Assembly (NCBI GenBank): GCA_030248195.1
Contig: JASAND010015492.1
Coordinates: 26,715-90,714 of the forward strand
Direction: 5' to 3'
Source: Trissonchulus latispiculum
Lineage: Eukaryota > Nematoda > Enoplea > Enoplida > Ironidae
Length of the DNA stretch: 64,000 bases
The notes under the pieces are model-generated. The model ran no database searches. It was not told the origin of the DNA and worked only from the letters and a program-made list of their open reading frames with translations. The position numbers and the translations under genes were made by a program. How positions within the stretch are numbered: position 1 is the stretch's first letter; each line of letters begins with the position of its first letter. This document shows, in pieces, positions 55,320 to 64,000 of the stretch.

Positions 55320-56462
55320 ACAAGAATAAAAATGCTCCGATGGAGCATGAAAAATGCAATATGGGTGACATTCGGTTGTAAATGGACAGAGGACTAGGTT
55401 TTAAAAGGTTAATATGGGAGGGGCAGGTTGTAAATGCCAGTAGGACTAGGTTAAAAGCGCACTAGTATGGACCAGCTTCGCTGAAAAACCCATATTCGCG
55501 GTCACTCATGCTCCACTCCGCATGACATGCGTACGAGTAAGTAAGATCTACATTCTTTAGCTTTCAAAGCGAGCGGGACGATTTTGAAATTTTAAAGCTG
55601 ATTTCAAATAAACAATGCAGTTCTGGTAGAAAGGTGTTCAAGGTATTTCTTCTGCACTGTCAGCGCAGAATCTTGTATGTATTAAGTTGATGCGAAAAGC
55701 AGTTGACATCATGTACGTGTATTATTATATTAAGTTGTAGAATAAGGAGAACCACTACATTACACTTGCAGGCCATGCTGACAAATCGTACAATTTTCCG
55801 AAGAAGTGCCGATAGCAACAGCAAGCAGCAGCCGATAGAAACTGGGCAATTTTCGCGAATACGGGTTGTTCAGCGAAGCTGGTCCATATTAGTGCGCTTT
55901 TAACCTAGTCCTCCTGGCATTTACAACCTGCCCCTCCCATATTAACCTTTTAAAACCTAGTCCTCTGTCCATTTACAACCGAATGTCACCCATATTGCAT
56001 TTTTCATGCTCCATCGGAGCATTTTTATTCTTGTATATATATATATGTGTCGTGCTCCTTATTATACAACTTAATATTACACGTACATAATGTCAACTGC
56101 TTTTCGCATCAACTTAATACAAGATTCTGCGCTGACACTGCAGAAAAAACACCTTGAACACCTTTTTACCAGAACTGCATTGTTTATTTGGAATAAGCTT
56201 TAATATTTCAAAATCGTCCCGCTTGCTTTGAAAGCTGAAGAATGCAGATCTTACTCGTATGTCATGTGGAGTGGAGCATGAGTGACCGCGAATATGGGTT
56301 GTTCAGCGAAGCTGGTCCATATTAGTGCGCTTTTAACCTAGTCCTCCTGGCATTTACAACCTGCCCCTCCCATATTAACGTTTTAAAACCTAGTCCTCTG
56401 TCCATTTACAACCTAATGTCACCCATACTGCATTTTTCATGCTCCACCGGAGCATTTTTATT
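55320..56462. repeat. Palindromic pair of gctcc-hairpin repeats with a third copy in the loop
   Basis: Arms 55320-55750 and 56045-56462 are reverse complements through cgcggtcactcatgctccactcc and caagattctgcgctgacac. The loop contains a reversed copy of the 52.83-kb unit (55762-56032). Each copy ends in a hairpin, gctcc-gat/ggt-ggagc. Confidence 0.85.
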
Positions 56463-57265
56463 TCGCCGAGGGCGAAATATTTGTGATGGGTGAACCCACT
56501 TTTGAACTGGAAATTTTCTTTTACTAAAAGCAGCGCCTATGCTTAGCATGTAAACCTAGCTGCATCATTTTTTTAGATTAGGGGGGAGCCTTGATGAAAC
56601 GATGTCAAAAAGGCTAAACATTTGGAAACAAAACGTTTGTGGAATTAATGGTTTCATATCCGGACGAAATCTTTAATCTATTCTAATCCCTTAAACTTGA
56701 GTAGGGGGCCCAACAAATATTTTTTCATCCTGAACAAAGTTTATACATTGTCCCCCTTGACTGGAATACAAAACGAAAGAATGTTTGCTATGTGCAGATT
56801 ATGCAAATGAGGCAGCTTGAAACTATTGCATCATTTCTTAAATGTCGGCCTCGGAATAAAGCGTCTTTTCCCAACATTTGTATTGGCTATTAAAAAACCA
56901 ACACATTCACGATGATGCTAAATGATCTAAGTCAACTCCGGCTAGTAGACCAGATTGGGCAACAAAATGATTCTGAGAATTCCCAAACTGACTGACCCAA
57001 TTTTGTGGAAACTGACAACAAGGCATTTCATTTTATATTTGCGATGGTCATGCCACGATTTCAAGTGAAGTGATCTCCTCTAGTTTGAACTCAGTAGCAA
57101 AGCAACGAAATGGAGCGCATCATTTCTGAGTTATATGATAAGACTAGAAATTTACAATTTTAATAATTTCTCAAATCGATAATTATTAGAATGACTATCG
57201 CATGAGTGTACTAAAACGCATTTCATCAGAAGAATTAATCACAATAGCACGAACTTGGTTTCTAC
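56463..57265. other. Interior of the foldback element without recognisable genes
   Basis: It starts with the hairpin atttcgcc-gag-ggcgaaat. The rest is AT-rich with no frame above 60 codons showing a motif. Confidence 0.45.
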
Positions 57266-57269
57266 TTAA

Positions 57270-58244
57270 GGTGGTGATTCCTTTTGGAGACATCAACTTT
57301 GAACCATTATTACTCAAAGATTACTTGGAGTTAGGAAGCCATTATTAAAATGCAGCTTAACATTTGCTCTTTCTAACGAATACAACGAAACCAGCTTTAG
57401 TTATTGGAAACTATTTTACTGCATTTTCGAAGCAATTTAAGTTTCCAGATTTTTTGTAGATTAAAGTAAATTTTTACGTGAGGCATCGGCCACATCATTC
57501 GATTCCACTATCAAATAGCTGGGGACCCCTTTTTAGTTATTATGAAACCACTCTTCGTTATAAAGAAAATGGCTAAAAGGTCTGCGCAACCTGGATTTTG
57601 TCTGCTTTTCCAAACTTTGGCAAGCGACCACTTTAGCTAGAAAGCAGCAATCGGGACAACTAAAAAAGGGTACCTGGGTATTTTGGTGTAAAACAAGTCT
57701 AGTACATAAGTGGCAACCATCCATCTTGAACAGTAAATGCTCCACATTCGCTGGAAAAATTTGGTCATGTTTTTGCAAAAACTACATTTTCTATGATAGC
57801 AGCGTATGGGGTAGCAGTTAGACGATTATTATGATACGGATAATTGGTCTCGACGAGACCTCCAAATTGACACCCGTAGTTTAATTTTACGGCTTACGTA
57901 GCTCAAGAAATGGCGCATTATTTGATTTCTGCAAAAATGACAAGTTTGCAACGCCAAAATAGGAAAATCGACTATATCTCACGATAGCGAGAAGCTAGAG
58001 AGGTACTTCAAATAGCAAAAATGTAGAGCTCAGCAAGACCTTTCGAATGAATATAATCATAGCTGTACAGCAACTGCCTGTCAAAAATTGACAAAACCAC
58101 CTTGAACGGAGACGTCGAATTTTTGAAGCGGGATTGCGCGGAGAGTGTTAGAATGCTAAAAGAACTTATTTTGGAAAGTTTCATCAAATTTCATCTTGAT
58201 TTGAACCGTCAATCAACAATATGTGTCCAAAAGGAATCACCTCC
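57270..58244. mobile_element. Complete TTAA-flanked MITE, 975 bp
   Basis: The left end ggtggtgattccttttgga and right end tccaaaaggaatcacctcc are complementary except for one base, between TTAA at 57266-57269 and 58245-58248. Partial relatives occur at 3285-3957 and 1250-1350. No transposase is encoded, and a short minus-strand frame at 57778-57533 has no motif. Confidence 0.85.
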
Positions 58245-58249
58245 TTAAG

Positions 58250-58610
58250 CTTGTATTTTATTTAACCAGAAAATGATCAATAACAAGGAAAGCTGAATAA
58301 AGTCAGCTACTGATCCTAAGTTATGTCATCCAGTGTAATTCACTAGTGCTGAAAATTAAAAATTAAGACAGCTGCAGACACGTCGGTGAGACAGGGCAGT
58401 TCAAACTGTGGGCTGTCATACTTTCCTTTTAGGTTGCGGACTTACGTAAGCCACTTAAACCATGTAACTTAACCTGCATTTGCATTGGCTTCAATTGCAG
58501 TTGAATGCCTAAATCCGCTTAAGTTATTTTTTCTACGAGACGAACTCGCCGGGGCGAAATATTGCCCCTTTTAGGGGTTACTTGTTATTCTTGTCCTATT
58601 TAATTTTTAA
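58250..58610. other. Unannotated interior of the foldback element, right side
   Basis: A hairpin aacccctaaaagggg (complement orientation) lies near 58567-58585 next to ggcgaaatattg, resembling the word at 22302-22325. No gene is seen. Confidence 0.4.
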
Positions 58611-59813
58611 GGTTCTCACTTAAAAGCAAAAACGTTAAAGCTGTGTGAAAGAAACTTTAAAAATTCCGCCAATCATTAATCGTCAACCGAAAGTACAGAA
58701 CAAAGAAGCTTGAAAAGTTCCAAGTTCTTCCTTTTTCTCTATTTTGACAGAAATCCAACATCCAGTACCCATGGCTGCAATAGTTTTAGTTGCTGTCCTG
58801 TATATAGCATATAGCACTCTACTGCAGCGCAACCAAATGCAAACTTTACTGCCAGTGAAGGAAACTCATAAAACACAATTTACAATGCTCTTCCGAACTT
58901 GTATACTAAATTTCAGACGATTGCAACTTACCTGTAGCTAGTTATAGGCCGTGCTGTACTTCAGCAGCACTCTACTGAAGCGCAACCAGATGCAAACTTT
59001 ACTGTCGGTGAAGGAAACTCATACAGCACGATTTGCAATGCTCTGCCGCACTTGTGTGCAAAATTTCGGACGATTGCAACTTACCTGTAACTAGTTATAG
59101 GCCGTGCTGTACTTCAGCAGCATTCTACTGCAGCGCAACCAGATGCAAACTTTACTGTCGGTGAAGGAAACTCATACGGCACGATTTGCAATGCTCTGCC
59201 GCACTTGTGTGCAAAATTTCAGACGATGGCAACTTACCTGTAGCTAGTTACAGGCCGTGCTGTACTTCAGCAGCACTCTACTGCAGAGCAATTAGGCGCA
59301 AACTTCACTGCCAAAAAAGGAGACTTGTATGGCATGATTTCCAATGCTATTATTCTGCACCTGCCTACAGAATTTCAGACGATTGCAAGTTTTCTGTAGT
59401 TAGTTATAGGCCGTGCTGTACTTCTGCAGCACTCCACTTCAGCGCAACCACATAGTAACATCGTAATAAGTATACGAAACGTATCTATAATAGTTTGTCA
59501 TGTCCTAAACTATCTGTATATATGCCGAATTTCAAATACCAGTGACGAATGAATAACTTGCTATCGACTGTGCTGTGTTTGCACATGCAGCACGGTGGAA
59601 GCTAGAGAGTGCACCAACTAACATAGCTACAGTTCCCCCTCACTCCAGACACAATTTTCACGAAGTTTCATATGTTTAGCCGTTTACAGTAAGTCTACAG
59701 ACAGCGTGCTATGGTTGCTGCATAATAGTACAGCACGATAGCAGCACCGCACAGAGCTGCGACTATGCTCATCGTGTTCAGCGACCCCGATAACCCTTAT
59801 ATGCGTCCCACTA

Positions 59814-59921
59814 TATTATTTTTTCGACATATTTAGCTAACTTTTTGGGTCCAAAAATCGTTGGGGGGGTTCGGGGGGTAGCCAAAAGTTGGGGGAGGGT
59901 AAGTCAAAAAATCTGGGGGGG
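59814..59921. repeat. G-tract repeat, left flank of the palindromic array
   Basis: Aagtcaaaaaatctgggggg matches 21040-21062, where the sequence continues without an array insertion. Confidence 0.6.
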
Positions 59922-60758
59922 CACAGGAAGAACTTTTACGGGTAAAATCGTTGTAAATTGCTGCGCAAGGTACAACGATTTTACCATGATTTTACAACGG
60001 AACTTTAATGAAATTTTAATATTTTTTAATGAATTGACAATGTTTATATCCGTTTTTACCATGAGATTTTAATTTAATTTAATTTATATAATTTAATTTA
60101 CAACGGTTTTTCATCGGTTTTTATACGTATTTACAATATTTTTACAACGTTGTAAAATTGTGGTTAATCCGTTGTAAAGTCGTTGTAAATGAAATTGGAC
60201 CAATTTACAATGGGTTTACAATTTTTACAACGAATTTACAATGTTTTACAACGATTTTACGACATGGTACATTTGTTATAAAATCATGGTAATTGTTTAT
60301 AACGCTTTTACAACGTTTTTAAAACGAATTTACAACGTGGTAAATATGCAGTAAAGTCGTTAAAACTTACGCTGAAGCATTGTAAAAACGTTGTAAACAG
60401 TTACCATGATTTTACAACAAATGTACCATGTGGTAAAATTGTTGTAAAAACGTTGTAAATTCGTTGTAAAAATTGTAAAACCATTGTAAATTGGTCCAAT
60501 TTAATTTACAACGATTTTACAACGGACTAACCACAATTTTACAACGTAGAGAAAATATTGTAAATATGTATAATAACCGAGGAAAAACCGTTGTAAATTC
60601 GTTAAAATCTCATGGGAAAAACGGATATACATATAAACATTGTAAATCCATTAAAAAATATTAAAATTTCATTAAAATTCCGTGGTAAAATCATGGTAAA
60701 ATCGTTGTACCTTGCGTAGCAATTTACAACGATTTTACCCATAAAAGTTCTTCCTGTG
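59922..60758. mobile_element. 837-bp palindromic array of the word tttacaacg with short TIRs
   Basis: It starts with cacaggaagaac and ends with gttcttcctgtg. Nearly the whole length is a long inverted repeat about a centre near 60340, built from ttgtaaa/tttacaa words such as cgattttacaacg. The matching words at both ends (ggtaaaatcgttgtaaattgc and complement) show the arms pair from end to end. It sits in G-tract DNA whose unoccupied counterpart is at about 21060. Noncoding. Confidence 0.85.
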
Positions 60759-61480
60759 ATGGTGGGGGGTCTGGCCCTGGCCTTCTCGTAGAGGGGTCTC
60801 ACAGGGGGTAAACTGTAGCCTGGTACACCTATGAGCGAGTTGGCTAAATTTTCGACCAACTTTACCCCCTCTTCCCCGTTTTTTTTCTATCCCTCCCCCC
60901 ACTTTTGGTTACTCCCCTCGAACCTCCCCAAGCACTTTTTGGGCCAAAACGTTAGCTAAATTGTGCTAAAAAATGGTCATTTTTTGAAAAAATTTTCTCA
61001 AATTTTGGCTTAAAATCGGTTTATTAAAACAGTGTAAAAACGCCTAAAACGATAAAAACAAGCCTTGTTTGGACAAAATAAGCGTTAAAATACAGAAAAT
61101 TTTGCGTTTTTACGCCATTTTTGAATTTTCTGAGGTCCGATTTGTGGGAGGGGGGTTCTTACTCCCCCTCACATTTCGGGGGTCGACCTCGACCACCAAA
61201 TTTTCGAAGTTTGCCCCCCAACCAAAATTTCCAGGGAAACTATGCCCCCGAACCATAGGTGTACCACCTGTTTGGGTTGGGGGGGAGTAGAAGGTCCAAA
61301 TTTGGCTCGGGGGACCCCACCAACACCATAATCCGAAATTTGGGGGAGGGGGACCCCCCCCCCCCCAACCCCCCAAAGGAAACTATGCCCCCAACCCAAC
61401 CCAGCACCCCGGCCCTTGTGGAGCCAAAAGTTAGCTAAAGGTTTGCCGAAAAATGGTCATTTTTTTGAAAAAATTGATGC
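60759..61480. repeat. G/C-tract repeat, right flank
   Basis: Ctggtacacctatgag at about 60821 and accataggtgtaccacc at about 61251 form an inverted pair. 60760-60840 is the complement of 16200-16275. Confidence 0.7.
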
Positions 61481-62315
61481 GTTGTGTTGGATTTGTTTTT
61501 AATTTTATGAAATACGCTAGGAAAATTATTAAAATCATAATGTAAGCCTAAAACAGAAGCGAAGCGACTAGAGCGAAATTTTTCAAATTTATTTTTTCAT
61601 AAATGCTTCAACCAAGCTTCCTCAAATTTTGCATGTACGTTTATTGGCGAGGTGCGCTTGATTTTCAAAGTTTTTGAACATAAATAACTTTCTCAAAATT
61701 GCATAAAAAGAGAAACTGAAAAGTTGGCACCTGCATTAGGTTTATTTATACACATGTGCAAAATTTGAGCTAATTTCATGTAGCCGTTAATGAACGACAC
61801 TGTTTTGAAAATTTAAACTTATCCCTGTTGTGTAGGTCGCAAGTCAAGCACTGGATTCTTTATATTCTATAAATCGAGAGTATTTGACACCAGCTACCAC
61901 TGCTGAAAGTTTGAAACAGACTGGTTGACAAATGAAGTCAGGAGAACCGTTCCCGGGAATGCAAGTGCCCCCCTGAAAGGATCGTTAACCAAGTGCAAAA
62001 CTAGAGCCAGAGACTCGGAAAACTATAAATAAAACTAAATCTCTTGTTCAAATTAAAAATTGGTATCCAAGCCAAAGAAGTGAGCGAGAAAGATGAGATT
62101 ATAAAAGTCTTTTGGAGGTAGGTTAAACATGTTGGCATTCAATTTTTCGAGTTTAAGGTCGTGCTCCCCTGACGTGCAGATATAGTTGCAGAAAGTGCAA
62201 TTATTGCCCGATTTCATTCATATTTTCAGAAAATACATCGGCCATAATAATAAACGTCCTGTAAAAACGCCAGCTTCATATCATTTTATGTACAGTGAGA
62301 AACAGATATTTGAAG

Positions 62316-62316
<1 letters not shown>
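61480..62316. other. AT-rich region without recognised features
   Basis: There are no coding frames or RNA genes. Confidence 0.4.

Positions 62317-62355
<39 letters not shown>
62317..62355. repeat. (TA)n microsatellite
   Basis: About 38 bp of uninterrupted TA. Confidence 0.95.
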
Positions 62356-62829
62356 TATATAGAAAAAATTATGCCCAGCGACTATAATTATTTTAAAACT
62401 GAGTCTAAAGTTTTTAAAACTTTAGAATGAGTCTAAAATTCTGGTATAATAACTAATTTTATCAAAATTTTTTGACCGAAGATTGCTCCACAACCAATGA
62501 GTGGATCTGAAAGATATTTGCACACAGTATGTTTGGACAATTTCCCGGGGCGGTTTTTTATTTTTCTCTTTATCAGCCTCCAGTCAAGAGCAATGATATT
62601 TCAAATTTGGATAAAACACGGTTTTGGATTTTGGTCAAAAATTGTGGCTACGTTTGGTAAGTTTGCGACCAATACAACCTAGGTACACATTTTTCAGTGA
62701 TACCAAACGACGTAGAAGATGTACAGCTTCACTTTGATATGTGACTCAATTCATAGTTCTCAATCTTCAGTAAGTTATATATAGCTGTCCAAAGTGGTCT
62801 GAATGTAAAGGGAAGTGCGACCTGAAAAC

Positions 62830-63100
62830 CCCTGTCTAATGTTGAATTTACTTTATGCTTGAATAGTTTTTGGCATTAGCAATGGCTGAAAATGCGATTT
62901 TTGGCATAAAAATAGAAAAAACATTTTTGGAGAGGGTTTGGGTGGGTGGTCATGGGAGGGTTTGGAGGAGGTTTAAAACGCCCCCCCCAAAATGTCTGGG
63001 GGGGCCAACCCGAATCCCATTCCCCACCTTCGAAACTTAGGAGGCAGACCTCACTCCCAATTGGTCAAATCACAGACCTCACCACCGGAAAACTTTTGTT
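62830..63100. repeat. G/C-tract repeat, third copy of the 1-bp and 21.8-kb family
   Basis: Aaacccctgtctaatgttg and ttggcattagcaatggctg match 21846-21905 closely. Confidence 0.8.
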
Positions 63101-63325
63101 GGAAAAATCGGAAAAAAATCGGGACTATATTTTTCCGATTTTTTCCGGGTGATTTTCCCGATTTTTGTGCAACTTTTCCATTATTCCGATTTCTTCCGCT
63201 ATTTTTCCGATGTTTTCCAGAAATTTTTCCGATTTTTCTAGATATTTTCCCTATATTTTAACGATAGTTTTCGGAAGTTTTTCTGTGTTTTCCCCACATT
63301 TTTCCAAATTTCCAGTTTTCCCCAA
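63100..63325. repeat. Array of the word ccgatttttcc
   Basis: A short run in the ggaaaaatcgg orientation is followed by about 170 bases in the opposite one, directly attached to the G/C-tract copy. Confidence 0.75.
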
Positions 63326-63384
63326 CATTTTCTTCTGACTTTCTCGCCACCTGCATACGTTTCGCGCTGTATATGTCGCAGTCT

Positions 63385-63575
63385 AAAAGCATTTTCCGTC
63401 CAATTGCAATTAGACGGAGAATTTCAGTCTAATTGCAATTGGGCTAGTCTAATAGCATGAGACTGAGCGAAATGCTGTTAGACTGAAAATTTTCAGTCTA
63501 ATTGCAATTAGACGTCTATTGTTCGTCTAATTGCAATTGGGCGAACAGTGTCTCGTCTAATTGCATTTTGATATA
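63385..63575. repeat. Array of the palindromic word agtctaattgcaattagac
   Basis: About eight copies of gtctaattgcaatt-type words occur in both orientations. The word itself is a palindrome. Confidence 0.8.
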
Positions 63576-64000
63576 AAATGTTTTGTTTAATGCATAAGAA
63601 CAGCGCTTCACTGTATTTGTATACGGAGAAGGGCACAGAAAGTCGAAAAAATATTACGTCATTAAGAATAGCTTTGAAAGCATAATAGAATTACTTTTCG
63701 TTTAGACATTGAAAACGTGAAAACTTTAAAGGATTTAAAGGATACTCCAAAGGATTTTGAAAACATAGTAGAAATTATCTACAATTTATTAGAATGTGAA
63801 AAAGACCTAGGTTGTATTGGTCGCAAACTTCAAAAGCGTAAAACCGTGTTTTATCAAATTTGAAATATCATTGCTCTTGACTGGAGGCTGATAAAGAAAA
63901 ATGAATTGTCCAAACATACTGTGTGGTGATCCACTCAAGATCTTCGGTCAAAAAATTTTGATAAAATTAGTAAAATTTTCAAATTTAATATATATACTGT

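Larger units (their letters stand above)
53857..59811. mobile_element. Foldback-type element of 5955 bp with arms of about 1 kb, TA-flanked
   Basis: The left end gtgagacgcatataaggg and right end cccttatatgcgtcccac are complementary, both flanked by TA (53855-53856 and 59812-59813). Complementarity extends over about 1 kb. The arms contain three to five tandem units of about 155 bp built around gtgctg...cagcac palindromes (left about 54210-54720, right about 58800-59460). Long arms made of internal repeats recall the Drosophila FB class. No transposase frame is visible. The interior is occupied by later insertions (54873-55277, 55320-56462, 57270-58244). Confidence 0.85.
62450..63975. mobile_element. 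Inverted-repeat element at the window end, with nested repeats
   Basis: Left arm about 62450-62690 and right arm about 63805-63975 are reverse complements: aattttatcaaaattttttg, cagcctccagtcaagagcaa and gcgaccaatacaacctagg on the left each have their complement on the right. Between them are a G/C-tract copy, a gattttttcc array and an aattgcaattagac array. No transposase is seen. Confidence 0.75.

Noticed and set aside
54348..59455. Cysteine-containing frames of 90 codons starting MQCSAALVCKIS
   Set aside because: They repeat with the 155-bp units of the foldback arms in both orientations and are therefore repeat artefacts.

Overview
This window is eukaryotic, most likely from an invertebrate animal. 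The evidence is a ten-exon gene with GT-AG introns, a spliced protein tyrosine phosphatase, and many non-LTR retrotransposons, MITEs and satellite-like repeats. The phosphatase resembles the large nematode-type PTP group, so a nematode is my best guess, but this is inference and not proven.

Only two host genes are recognisable, and they converge tail to tail in the middle of the window. On the plus strand at 38.4-40.0 kb is a two-exon, single-domain protein tyrosine phosphatase with all catalytic motifs. On the minus strand at 52.7-42.8 kb is a complete ten-exon phosphatidate cytidylyltransferase (CDP-diacylglycerol synthase). I reconstructed it exon by exon to 461 codons; its second intron carries several mobile elements.

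Everything else is mobile or repetitive DNA. 0-10 kb holds G/C-tract repeats, TTAA-flanked MITEs, a decayed CR1-like reverse transcriptase and AT-rich inverted arrays. 10.5-15.3 kb holds a 148-bp tandem repeat and a nearly intact minus-strand non-LTR element with a 2A-type NPGP motif, a PHD finger, an endonuclease, a reverse transcriptase and RNase H, broken by one in-frame TGA. 15.3-22.3 kb holds a CR1 fragment, a hAT-type MITE with its empty site elsewhere in the window, and a duplicated repeat unit of which one copy has received a retroelement insertion. 22.3-35.2 kb is different in texture. It has few G tracts, many perfect RNA-type hairpins and a 40-bp perfect heat-shock-element array, and it carries an intact plus-strand EN-RT-RNase H element of 1294 codons at 29.1-33.0 kb. 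35.4-38 kb is a MITE plus arrays. 51.5-61 kb contains a 5.96-kb foldback element with repeat-filled arms and nested insertions, then an 837-bp palindromic array. The last 1.6 kb is another inverted repeat.

The pattern I find most striking is a set of composite repeats in which G/C-tract bodies are joined to arrays of short 10-14 bp words, present in both orientations so that they fold back on themselves. At least five unrelated words are used this way.
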